64,000 nt of DNA from an uncultured Sutterella sp. (GTDB taxonomy: Bacteria; Pseudomonadota; Gammaproteobacteria; Burkholderiales; Burkholderiaceae_F): contig CABQGK010000007.1 in NCBI GenBank assembly GCA_902463725.1, forward strand, positions 1-64,000. Direction: 5' to 3'. A program made the position numbers and the translations under genes. The notes beneath the pieces were generated by a model that saw nothing but the letters and a program-made list of their open reading frames with translations, searched no databases and was not told the origin of the DNA. This document shows positions 34,425 through 41,620 of the stretch, piece by piece. Position 1 is the stretch's first letter. Each line of letters begins with the position of its first letter.

Positions 34425-34918
34425 GCACAAAACTGCCGGCTCCCGGCTTTGAACACAAAATTTGCACCCTAGAAACGCTTGCCGAACGCGCCCAGGCGCT
34501 CCCCAAACCTCGTGTTTTTACCAATGGGGTCTTTGATATCTTGCACCGCGGGCATGTGACCTACCTTGCCCAAGCGCGTGCACTTGGCGCAAGCCTCATT
34601 GTTGCCGTCAACAGTGACGCCTCCGTTCGCATGTTAGGCAAAGGCGACGACCGGCCCATCAACACCGAAGCGGATCGTGCGGCCGTTCTAGCCGCGCTTG
34701 AAAGCGTCGATCTCGTTGTAGTGTTCCCAGATAAAGTTCCACTCAACGCGGTCGCGCTTGCCAAGCCGGAGCTCTATGTCAAGGGGGGAGACTATCAGAT
34801 AGAGGATCTGCCTGAAGCAAAACTCGTGGCCACATGGGGTGGGCGCACCATCACCGTCGCCTTCGAACACGAAAAAAGCACGACGAAATTGTTGCAAAAA
34901 ATCCGCCACACACAATAA
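34421..34918 (+). CDS. hldC: D-glycero-beta-D-manno-heptose-1-phosphate adenylyltransferase (RfaE domain II)
   Basis: Joins heptose-1-P and ATP to give ADP-heptose. It is 165 aa of the cytidylyltransferase-like fold: TNGVFDILHRGHVTYL carries the HxGH signature (His-Arg-Gly-His), followed by VNSDASVRMLGKG and KGGDYQIEDLPE. It overlaps gmhB by 4 bp. With hldA it makes up the two activities fused in E. coli HldE. The gmhA isomerase is not in this window. Confidence 0.94.
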   Translation: MSTKLPAPGFEHKICTLETLAERAQALPKPRVFTNGVFDILHRGHVTYLAQARALGASLIVAVNSDASVRMLGKGDDRPINTEADRAAVLAALESVDLVVVFPDKVPLNAVALAKPELYVKGGDYQIEDLPEAKLVATWGGRTITVAFEHEKSTTKLLQKIRHTQ

Positions 34919-34920
34919 CA

Positions 34921-34966
34921 AAATCCCCAGTGCTCGCTCAATCTGGCAGGCCACTGGGGATTTTTT
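34921..34966. terminator. Bidirectional terminator between hldC and galU
   Basis: An 11-bp perfect stem, AATCCCCAGTG (34922-34932) with CACTGGGGATT (34952-34962), is followed by TTTTTTG on the plus strand and TTTTGTTATT on the minus strand. It serves the convergent hldC and galU genes. Confidence 0.88.
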
Positions 34967-35025
34967 GTATGAACGTGCTGAGCAGACTAGCGCAGAGCAG
35001 TGATCAGCTCAGTGGTAAGGGCTAC

Positions 35026-35865
35026 TTAGTGAATCACAAAGCCGCGCTTGCGGGCAAAGTTCACCGTCGCATCCAAGAAGCCCTGCTTACTACCGCAGTC
35101 AAAGCGCTTACCCTCAAAGCGATGAGCAAAGGTGGGGACCGTCTCAAGCGAGGCAGAAATGCCATCGGTGAGCTGAATTTCTCCACCAATACCAGGCACC
35201 GTTGCAGCCAAGTAATCAAAGATTTCAGGCTCGAACACGTAGCGGCCGATCACAGCCAAACGCGATGGCGCAGCCGAAGGTTCAGGTTTTTCAACAATGC
35301 CGCGCAATGCAGAGGTGCTCTGCTTATCGTCATCGACACTCACAATACCGTAGCTCTTGGTTTCTTCTGGCGCCACATCGAGCACGGCAACGACAGAACC
35401 GCCCCCCTGCTCTTGACGCGTCTTAATGAGCTGACCGATACAAGGCGTTTCGCTGTCGACCAAATCGTCCGCGAGGATGACGCCAAAGGGCTCGTTACCA
35501 ACAACGGGCTTTGCACACAGCACAGCATGACCCAAGCCAAGCGCCTTGGGCTGGCGAATATAGATGCAATTAATGCCAGAGGGCACAATGCTCTGCACGA
35601 GGTCTAGTAGCTCTTTCTTACCCTTGCTCTCGAGTTCACGTTCAAGTTCAGGGTAATTATCAAAGTGATCCTCGATGGCACGCTTTGTGCGACCCGTGAC
35701 GAAAATCATTTCAGTCACGCCGGCCTTGACGGCCTCATCAACCGCATATTGAATGAGCGGCTTGTCGATGATGGGCAGCATTTCCTTAGGCATTGCCTTC
35801 GTCGCAGGCAAAAAACGCGTGCCAAGACCATTGACAGGGAAAACGACCTTTTTAACGGGTTTCAT
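35026..35865 (-). CDS. galU: UTP-glucose-1-phosphate uridylyltransferase
   Basis: Makes UDP-glucose for LPS and, with GalE, UDP-galactose. It is 279 aa: VVFPVNGLGTRFLPATKAMPKE-type N-terminus (the NTP loop), KPLIQYAVDEA, LGLGHAVLCA and GVILADDLVD. It is single on the minus strand, convergent with the ADP-heptose operon and divergent from apaH. No strong ribosome site is seen before the ATG. Confidence 0.96.
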   Translation of the reverse strand: MKPVKKVVFPVNGLGTRFLPATKAMPKEMLPIIDKPLIQYAVDEAVKAGVTEMIFVTGRTKRAIEDHFDNYPELERELESKGKKELLDLVQSIVPSGINCIYIRQPKALGLGHAVLCAKPVVGNEPFGVILADDLVDSETPCIGQLIKTRQEQGGGSVVAVLDVAPEETKSYGIVSVDDDKQSTSALRGIVEKPEPSAAPSRLAVIGRYVFEPEIFDYLAATVPGIGGEIQLTDGISASLETVPTFAHRFEGKRFDCGSKQGFLDATVNFARKRGFVIH

Positions 35866-36198
35866 AAGAATCTCGCAGTGCCCGTAGACAATTTCTTACG
35901 GAGTTACACTGCCTCCTCTCGCTTAAGTTCAGTTGAAGAACGCAGACGGCTCGATGCTCCCCCAATTGAAGAGACTCGGTACGTCTAGCGGCAAGAAGAC
36001 AGACTGTGTCTTCATAAAAAGAAACCAACCTGAGCAGGCGCAAAACGCTCCCAAACAATCAAACTGGTATCCCCGCACAGAGGACAGTGGAGCGCAGGCG
36101 GCTACAATAAGGCAGGTGGCTGTATTTTGCCACACTCCTAGGTCTTCAGTTCAGAAGTCTTCAGGTAAAACATCCACTTCAAATCATATCTGTGAGTC
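35866..36198. other. Gene-free divergent region between galU and apaH
   Basis: 333 bp with no convincing gene. It contains a hairpin GAAGACA-GACTG-TGTCTTC near 35986-36004, a TACAAT possible -10 for apaH at 36103-36108, a GTGGC/GCCAC stem just after it, and two direct GTCTTCAG repeats 15 bp apart (36142 and 36157). None was identified as a known regulatory element. Confidence 0.4.
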
Positions 36199-37047
36199 AT
36201 GTCAACCTCTCAACAAGAACGCCCTTTCTACGTTATTGGGGATCTTCAAGGCTGCTTGGAAAGTCTCGATCAACTGCTTGAGCGCTTACCAACGGAGGGA
36301 GACCTTATCTTCGTAGGCGACCTCATTAACCGTGGTCCCGATTCGCTTGGTACATTACGGCGAGTCATTAGTCTTGGCCCTCGAGCAGAGGTTGTCCTCG
36401 GCAACCATGACCTGCATTTACTCGCCTGTGCTGCGGGCGTTGGCAAGGTGCACAAGAAGGACACGATTCAGCCGATTCTTGACGCGCCCGACGCCGAAGC
36501 GCTACTAGACTGGCTTCGGACGCGACCACTCATGCTTGAGCGTGGAGGCATTGTCATCGTTCACGCAGGCATTCACCCCAAGTGGACACTCGAAGCCGCG
36601 AGAGCGCATGCTCGAGAGGCAGAACAAATGCTTGCCAGCAAAAAGTGGCGCAAGAAACTCGCCAAAATGTATGGCGGACTCGATTGGTCGGAAAAGCTTG
36701 AAGGACCACTCAGAATTCAAGCGATTCTCAACGCCTTTACGCGGATGCGCTTTGTGCATCGAGACACGGGAGCACTGAACTTTGAATTCAAGGAAGGGCT
36801 TGACTCTGTCAGCGAGGAATGGATCCCGTGGTTCAAGTACAAGAATCGCCTAAACGCCGATGTTCCCATCTGCTTTGGACACTGGTCAATGCTCGGGCTG
36901 ATTAACGAGCCCAATCTCATTGCCACAGATACGGGGTGCCTCTGGGGGGGCTCCCTCACCGCTGTACGCTTTCCCGATCGCGAGGTCACAAGCATTGCTT
37001 GTCCCTGTTGGGCAGATCCCTTCGCTTTCAAGAAAAAGAACGGCTGA
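36199..37047 (+). CDS. apaH: Symmetrical bis(5'-nucleosyl)-tetraphosphatase ApaH
   Basis: Hydrolyses Ap4A to two ADP and removes Np4 caps from RNA. It is 282 aa, calcineurin-like phosphoesterase: metal motifs GDLQGC (14-19), GDLINRGPDS, GNHDLHLL, VIVHAGIHPKW and CFGHWS. It is a monocistronic plus-strand gene, ending 57 bp from the convergent acyltransferase gene. Confidence 0.95.
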   Translation: MSTSQQERPFYVIGDLQGCLESLDQLLERLPTEGDLIFVGDLINRGPDSLGTLRRVISLGPRAEVVLGNHDLHLLACAAGVGKVHKKDTIQPILDAPDAEALLDWLRTRPLMLERGGIVIVHAGIHPKWTLEAARAHAREAEQMLASKKWRKKLAKMYGGLDWSEKLEGPLRIQAILNAFTRMRFVHRDTGALNFEFKEGLDSVSEEWIPWFKYKNRLNADVPICFGHWSMLGLINEPNLIATDTGCLWGGSLTAVRFPDREVTSIACPCWADPFAFKKKNG

Positions 37048-37104
37048 GCCGAGAAGCGCCATTCGTCGCCCCCCCTTTTGTTCGACCTCTAACAACGTAG
37101 CGCG

Positions 37105-37941
37105 CTACGCGTTGGGACGCTCTTGAGAGAGTGAGTCCGAGAGCTGGCGCGCACGAGTCGCCGTCGCGTCCTCCATGCCTAAGGCATTAGCGATACTGGC
37201 AGACACTTCCGCGCAAAGCATTCGCCTATCCTTCCCCTCTGAGTCAATGGGCGGAAGAATGCTCGCCTCAACCCCAATACCCCGGGTCGAGACGATTCGG
37301 CGAATGATGGTAAACATGGGGGTCTCCCCCGCATACGAGGTCAAATCGGTCGTCTCCCCATTGAGCGTGTAACGCAACGCAATTGGCAACACCTGTGCTC
37401 CGACCTCTGGAGCGGCAACAAAAAGATTGGAATAGAAGGGCAGTAGCGACAAACCACCGCCCGTACGCCCCTCGGGGAAGAAAAGCACATGCTCTCCCGA
37501 CTGTAGCGCTTTGCCCATATCTGAAGCGATTTCGAGCACCGCGCGCTTTCGCGAGCGGTCAATAAAGAGCGTATTGACACCACGACTAATCCAGCCAAAG
37601 AGTGGCCAAGAAGCAATTTCTTTTTTTGCAACAAAGCGGCAGGGCAAAATAGCATCGAGCACAAAAATGTCGACAAAGCTGATGTGATTTGCACACACCA
37701 CATAACCTTTGCCACGAGTCCCAAAGTCACCTTGGGTAAGTTCCGCGGGCAATGCCCCCTTCACAGTCACGTCTATACCCACACTAACGGGGATACGCCG
37801 CGCTAAGCGCTGAATCCATCTCAGCTTTTGGACGCGGTTCATAAACGGAAACCCGATCAAAATGATCAGCGTTATGACAACGATGAGGCATGCTAGCCAA
37901 ACCAGTCTCCACCATCCGGACATCTTCAACATTTCCTTCAA
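37105..37941 (-). CDS. Lysophospholipid acyltransferase family protein (PlsC-like)
   Basis: Membrane-bound acyltransferase. It is 278 aa. An N-terminal hydrophobic helix (about 12-32) precedes block I NHISFVDIF (HX4D), block II INTLFIDRSRK-like (VNTLFIDRSRK) and block III FFPEGRTGGG. It differs clearly from the plsC at 15.5 kb, so it may act on another lysolipid such as an ornithine lipid or on a different acyl donor. It lies 21 bp behind ruvX on the same strand, suggesting co-transcription. Confidence 0.85.
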   Translation of the reverse strand: MKEMLKMSGWWRLVWLACLIVVITLIILIGFPFMNRVQKLRWIQRLARRIPVSVGIDVTVKGALPAELTQGDFGTRGKGYVVCANHISFVDIFVLDAILPCRFVAKKEIASWPLFGWISRGVNTLFIDRSRKRAVLEIASDMGKALQSGEHVLFFPEGRTGGGLSLLPFYSNLFVAAPEVGAQVLPIALRYTLNGETTDLTSYAGETPMFTIIRRIVSTRGIGVEASILPPIDSEGKDRRMLCAEVSASIANALGMEDATATRARQLSDSLSQERPNA

Positions 37942-37962
37942 TTTCTTAGATGTTGCGTGCTC

Positions 37963-38358
37963 TCACAGTGCTTCATGCTCATTGAAAAACTGTTGTAGGA
38001 TCACAGCCGCTGCACGGTCATCGATAAAGTCCTCAGCATCTTCCACGACCACCGAAGAAAAACGCTCATCAACGTAAAAAACAGGGCGGCGGTATCGAGC
38101 GGCTGCCTGCCGACCAAAGCGCTCACAGCGTGCAGTCAAATCTGTCGGGCTACCGTCTCCATGGCGAGGCACGCCAACGACAAAAGCATCGGGCTTCCAA
38201 AGGGCAACTAGCACACCGAGTTTCTCCCAACGGTCATTGTTGGTGGCCGCATGGATAATTTCGAGAGGTTGTGCTTGCCTGAGCAAACTATTGCCAAGTG
38301 CCACGCCAGTACGCGCCAAACCGAAGTCAAGCGCCATGTAAATCTTTTCCTTTTGCAT
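37963..38358 (-). CDS. ruvX: Holliday-junction-resolvase-like pre-16S rRNA nuclease (YqgF/RuvX)
   Basis: RNase H-fold nuclease needed for 16S rRNA 5'-end maturation. It is 131 aa: first catalytic Asp11 in ALDFGLARTGVA, GVPRHGDGSPTDLT, then the Glu of DERFSS and the late Asp of DDRAAAVILQ. It is the first gene before the PlsC-like acyltransferase and divergent from yeaK. Confidence 0.9.
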   Translation of the reverse strand: MQKEKIYMALDFGLARTGVALGNSLLRQAQPLEIIHAATNNDRWEKLGVLVALWKPDAFVVGVPRHGDGSPTDLTARCERFGRQAAARYRRPVFYVDERFSSVVVEDAEDFIDDRAAAVILQQFFNEHEAL

Positions 38359-38500
38359 CTTATGAAAACGATTCTACAAATTGGCGCGAAATGTCACCCA
38401 TTCCGCGTATGTGGGCGTATTCTAATGGGAAGCTGGGATAGGCTAGCGGCAAAAACATCGCTCTTTTCATTACCCCATCCTTCAAAAAAGGTTCTATATC

Positions 38501-39022
38501 ATGGTCGAAAACGTTTTGGAAAAGCTCACCGAATTATTTGCCTCACACAATGCGCGTTTTCGCGTGCTACATCACGCGGCAGGCGAAAAATCTAGTCAAT
38601 CCGTTGCCGAAATTCGTGGAACAGAACTTGGACAAGGAGCCAAAGCACTTTGTTGCACAGTAAAGGGCAATGGAGTCAAGCGCTACGTACTAGGAGTCTT
38701 ACCTGCTGACTATCAAGCAGATCTTGCAAGCTTAGCCGCAGCTGTTGGTGGACGTCGAGCCTCACTGGCGAGCCCTGCCGAAGTCATGGAGTTAACGGGC
38801 TGCATTTTTGGAGCCGTCCCCCCCGTGAGTTTCCATCCCGATTTGGCCGTGGTCATTGATCCCTCGCTTTTCACACGTTATGAGGAAATTGCCTTTAACG
38901 CAGGGCATCGTGACGTTTCCATCATTATCAATGCTGCAGACTTCCGAGCTGCCGTTGAGCATAGCGAACACGCTTTCAGTCATCTGCCGGAAGCGGAGAG
39001 TCCTCGTGTTGCGGAGCAATAA
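38501..39022 (+). CDS. yeaK: YbaK/YeaK-type aminoacyl-tRNA deacylase
   Basis: Trans-editing domain that clears mis-acylated tRNA. It is 173 aa, close to E. coli YeaK over its length: EIRGTELGQGAKAL with the conserved Lys, KGNGVKRYVLGVLPAD, RRASLASPAEVMELTGC, FGAVPPVSFHP and EIAFNAGHRD. YeaK-type proteins have been reported to deacylate several tRNAs; the in vivo substrate here is not known. It is followed after two bases by two DUF2721 genes, apparently one operon. Confidence 0.88.
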   Translation: MVENVLEKLTELFASHNARFRVLHHAAGEKSSQSVAEIRGTELGQGAKALCCTVKGNGVKRYVLGVLPADYQADLASLAAAVGGRRASLASPAEVMELTGCIFGAVPPVSFHPDLAVVIDPSLFTRYEEIAFNAGHRDVSIIINAADFRAAVEHSEHAFSHLPEAESPRVAEQ

Positions 39023-39024
39023 AA

Positions 39025-39483
39025 ATGGCCGTGCCTTTTGAAACCGTCATCAGCAACGCCCTCACGCCAATTACTCTCATTTCTGGCGTAGGATTGGTCA
39101 TGCTCTGCATGACCAATCGCTATAACCACACGGTTGATCGCATTCGGCAACTGCTAGCCAAGTATCACGAGGCTGACAGCGCAGACGAGCCTGATTTGCT
39201 TGAGGAGATTCATCTCATCCACTATCGCTCAAGCTTACTGAGACGGGCCATCCTCTCGATTGCCATCTCAGCCATGTGCGCTGCCCTCATGATCGCCACG
39301 AATGTCACTACCTACTATCTTGGCATTGACCTCACGGTGATTGCCTTTGTTTGGCTCTGTTTGGCACTCTCGCTCATTATTCTTGCAACCTGCACCTTTG
39401 CACTCGAAGCGACTTTCTCTCTACACGCGCTCGATCTTGCGGTCAAACACATGCCACCGCTCAATAGGGAGTCAGAGAAGTGA
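39025..39483 (+). CDS. DUF2721 membrane protein, copy 1
   Basis: Inner-membrane protein of unknown function. It is 152 aa with three predicted membrane helices (about 12-30, 72-92 and 104-130). The family signature LTPITLISGVGLVMLCMTNR is followed by the Arg-rich VDRIRQL stretch. GGAG precedes the ATG. It is translationally linked to yeaK upstream (2-bp gap) and to the second copy downstream (4-bp overlap). Confidence 0.83.
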   Translation: MAVPFETVISNALTPITLISGVGLVMLCMTNRYNHTVDRIRQLLAKYHEADSADEPDLLEEIHLIHYRSSLLRRAILSIAISAMCAALMIATNVTTYYLGIDLTVIAFVWLCLALSLIILATCTFALEATFSLHALDLAVKHMPPLNRESEK

Positions 39484-39959
39484 TCACCCCTGAATTTAAC
39501 CGCTTGCTACTTGAGGCTCTCACCCCGATTACCTTGATCTCGAGTGTCGGACTTCTCATGCTCTGCATGACCGCTCGCTACAACCACACAACAAACCGTA
39601 TTCGACAGCTCATGAGTCGACGTCGAACTGGCGGCGCCACACTAGAGCCAGACATTGATAACGAAATTCGCATCATCCATCGGCGTGCGGCCTTGTTGAG
39701 ACGCGGTACGATTCTGCTGACGCTCTCAACCGTATGTTCAAGCTGCCTCATTGCCGTTTCTGCAGCTCACAGCTTTCTCGGGTTGCACTACGACGCCATC
39801 GGCGCATGTCTATTGATGCTCGCAGTGTTGCTGATCATTAGCGCATCGGTCTTTTTTGCCTTAGAGATTTGGATCTCACTGCACGCGCTCGACCTTGTCA
39901 TCAAGCGCTTGCCTCCGCCCCCCGATACACTACTCTCTTCAGTTAATCGGCTCTTCTAA
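39480..39959 (+). CDS. DUF2721 membrane protein, copy 2
   Basis: It is 159 aa and paralogous to the gene before it: LTPITLISSVGLLMLCMTAR, NRIRQLMSRRR, IHRRAALLRRG and WISLHALDLVIKRLPPPP align throughout. It starts with GTG, overlapping the previous stop as GTGA. It has three membrane helices with the same topology. The tandem pair suggests a hetero-oligomer. Function is unknown. Confidence 0.83.
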   Translation: MITPEFNRLLLEALTPITLISSVGLLMLCMTARYNHTTNRIRQLMSRRRTGGATLEPDIDNEIRIIHRRAALLRRGTILLTLSTVCSSCLIAVSAAHSFLGLHYDAIGACLLMLAVLLIISASVFFALEIWISLHALDLVIKRLPPPPDTLLSSVNRLF

Positions 39960-40094
39960 GCACTACGCTCGCAAAGGAGCTTCCCCGTTGCGTCTCTGTC
40001 ATGGGTGTCGCGAGCGTGGTCCATCGCCCCCTAGCGTGGACTCCTCAAGAGCCTAGAGCGGATACGCCTTACAGATGCGCTAGAACTCTACGCT

Positions 40095-40191
40095 CAAGGC
40101 TCTCTGAGCCTTCGAGCACATCTCCCTCCCTAAAGCGCTCAAGTCAGTTTGCTATAGTAGCGAGAACAACGGTGTGGGCGGCACGGCCCAC
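40095..40191 (+). promoter_or_regulatory. Hairpin, extended -10 promoter and leader hairpin upstream of galE
   Basis: The 296-bp gap before galE holds an 11-bp stem-loop at 40091-40116 (GCTCAAGGCTC/GAGCCTT-C-GAGC, no U-run), an extended -10 TGCTATAGT at 40150-40158, and a GTGGGC/GCCCAC stem at 40174-40191 within the presumed leader. No known riboswitch was recognised. Confidence 0.4.
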
Positions 40192-40255
40192 CCACTTTCG
40201 CTTAGTGCGGTAACATTCCGCCCTTTTCTAAAGGAGAGGACTGAGGAAGGTCTCT

Positions 40256-41344
40256 ATGCAAGAGAACTCTTCGGCAACGTCCCCAGCACTCAACATGAAT
40301 ATTCTGCTCACAGGCGGGCTTGGTTTTATTGGCTCGCACACGGCCGTGGAACTCTTACAACAAGGCCACACGGTCGTTCTCTACGACAATCTTTGCAACA
40401 CAACAAGTACTGTCGCCGATCGCATCGAAACGATTACAGGCCGATCAGCGCATGTGGTCATCGGAGACATCCGAGATCGCACCCTGCTCGAGAAGACGCT
40501 CAAGGACTTTGCCATCGACCTGGTCATCCATTTCGCAGCACTAAAAGCCGTTGGTGAATCCGTCGTCAAACCGCTTGAGTATTACGATAACAACATCACA
40601 GGGACGCTTACCCTGCTAGCGGCCATGCGAAGCGCGGCTGTTTCTCGCATTATTTTCAGTAGTTCCGCGACCGTTTACGGTGAGCCCGAATCACTGCCGC
40701 TGACGGAAGAGTCTGCGCTACATGACGCTACCAATCCCTACGGTCGCACTAAGCGTATGGTCGAGGAGATCCTTGCGGACATCTGCCAAGCAGACCCAAC
40801 GTTCTGCGCTGTTAATCTTCGCTACTTCAATCCTATTGGCGCCCATCCCTCAGGGCTCATTGGCGAGGATCCCAATGGTATCCCCAATAATCTGTTGCCC
40901 TATGTTGCCCGCGTTGCCAAAGGTGCCCTCAAAGAGGTTCAGGTCTTCGGGAGCGACTATCCCACCCTCGATGGAACGGGGGTGCGCGACTTCATTCATG
41001 TCGTGGATCTCGCCATCGGTCACGTCAAGGCCATTGACTACGCCATGAAACACACTGGCTGGATAGCCTTCAACCTCGGCTGCGGTCATGGCTTCAGCGT
41101 ACTCGAAGTCATCAAAGCCTTTGAGCAAGCCAGTGCTCGCCACATCCCCTACCGACTCGTTCCTCGCCGCGCTGGTGATATTGCCGAAAGTTACTGCTCT
41201 CCGGCGCGAGCAGAGGCTCTCTTGGGGTGGAAAGCCGAACGGGGATTGGCAGAGATGTGCCGAGATGCTTGGAATTTTGAACTGAAAAGCGGTAGCGCTG
41301 TCGCAGCGCAAAACGTGCTTCCCGACGAAACGCACCAAAGTTGA
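40256..41344 (+). CDS. galE: UDP-glucose 4-epimerase
   Basis: Interconverts UDP-glucose and UDP-galactose for surface polysaccharide. It is 362 aa of extended SDR: LLTGGLGFIGSHTAVEL near 17-33, SSSATVYGEP, catalytic Tyr-Lys in NPYGRTKRMVE, RYFNPIGAHPSG and GVRDFIHVVDLA. AAGG five bases before the first ATG favours the 13-residue extension over the internal ATG at 40295. It may form a pathway with galU 5 kb away. Confidence 0.95.
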   Translation: MQENSSATSPALNMNILLTGGLGFIGSHTAVELLQQGHTVVLYDNLCNTTSTVADRIETITGRSAHVVIGDIRDRTLLEKTLKDFAIDLVIHFAALKAVGESVVKPLEYYDNNITGTLTLLAAMRSAAVSRIIFSSSATVYGEPESLPLTEESALHDATNPYGRTKRMVEEILADICQADPTFCAVNLRYFNPIGAHPSGLIGEDPNGIPNNLLPYVARVAKGALKEVQVFGSDYPTLDGTGVRDFIHVVDLAIGHVKAIDYAMKHTGWIAFNLGCGHGFSVLEVIKAFEQASARHIPYRLVPRRAGDIAESYCSPARAEALLGWKAERGLAEMCRDAWNFELKSGSAVAAQNVLPDETHQS

Positions 41345-41419
41345 AAGAGATCAACACGAAGAACCTCCACATCCTCGGACGTGGGCCTTCGCACTTGTAG
41401 AGCGATCCACGGATTCTGT

Positions 41420-41448
41420 GCGAGAAGCGCTCAACGAGCGCCTCTCGC
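41420..41448. other. Stem-loop downstream of galE
   Basis: GCGAGA-A-GCGCT (41420-41431) pairs with AGCGC-C-TCTCGC (41437-41448) around a CAACG loop: 11 bp with one mismatch. No U-run follows on either strand. It may act as a weak terminator or insulate the DnaA-box region that begins 34 bp later. Confidence 0.45.
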
Positions 41449-41481
41449 GCAAAACGAATCATCAGTTATTAACAGGGTAGG

Positions 41482-41598
41482 TTATCCACAAAACCACAAA
41501 AACAACTGATTGATTTTTAAAGACTTTTCCATTTTTAATGTCGAGTTGTCCACAGATGCGTGGATGAGTAATTCACATCATCCACAGAGTTATCCACA
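41482..41598 (+). other. DnaA-box cluster with AT-rich flank (candidate replication origin or DnaA-binding locus)
   Basis: Two perfect DnaA boxes TTATCCACA (41482-41490 and 41590-41598), one TTGTCCACA (41546-41554) and one single-mismatch TCATCCACA (41578-41586), all in the same orientation. A degenerate reverse box lies near 41558. Between the first and second boxes, 41491-41540 is strongly A/T-rich with runs such as GATTTTTAAAG and CATTTTTAATG, a plausible unwinding element. It lies between the convergent galE and uvrA genes. dnaA, dnaN, gyrB and rpmH are not in the window. Confidence 0.7.
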
Positions 41599-41620
41599 GC
41601 CTGAAACTCTCCAAAAAAGG

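Noticed and set aside
35933..36316. Open frame of 127 codons running from the galU-apaH gap into apaH
   Set aside because: It overlaps the conserved start of apaH in another frame, has low-complexity unremarkable sequence and no ribosome site.
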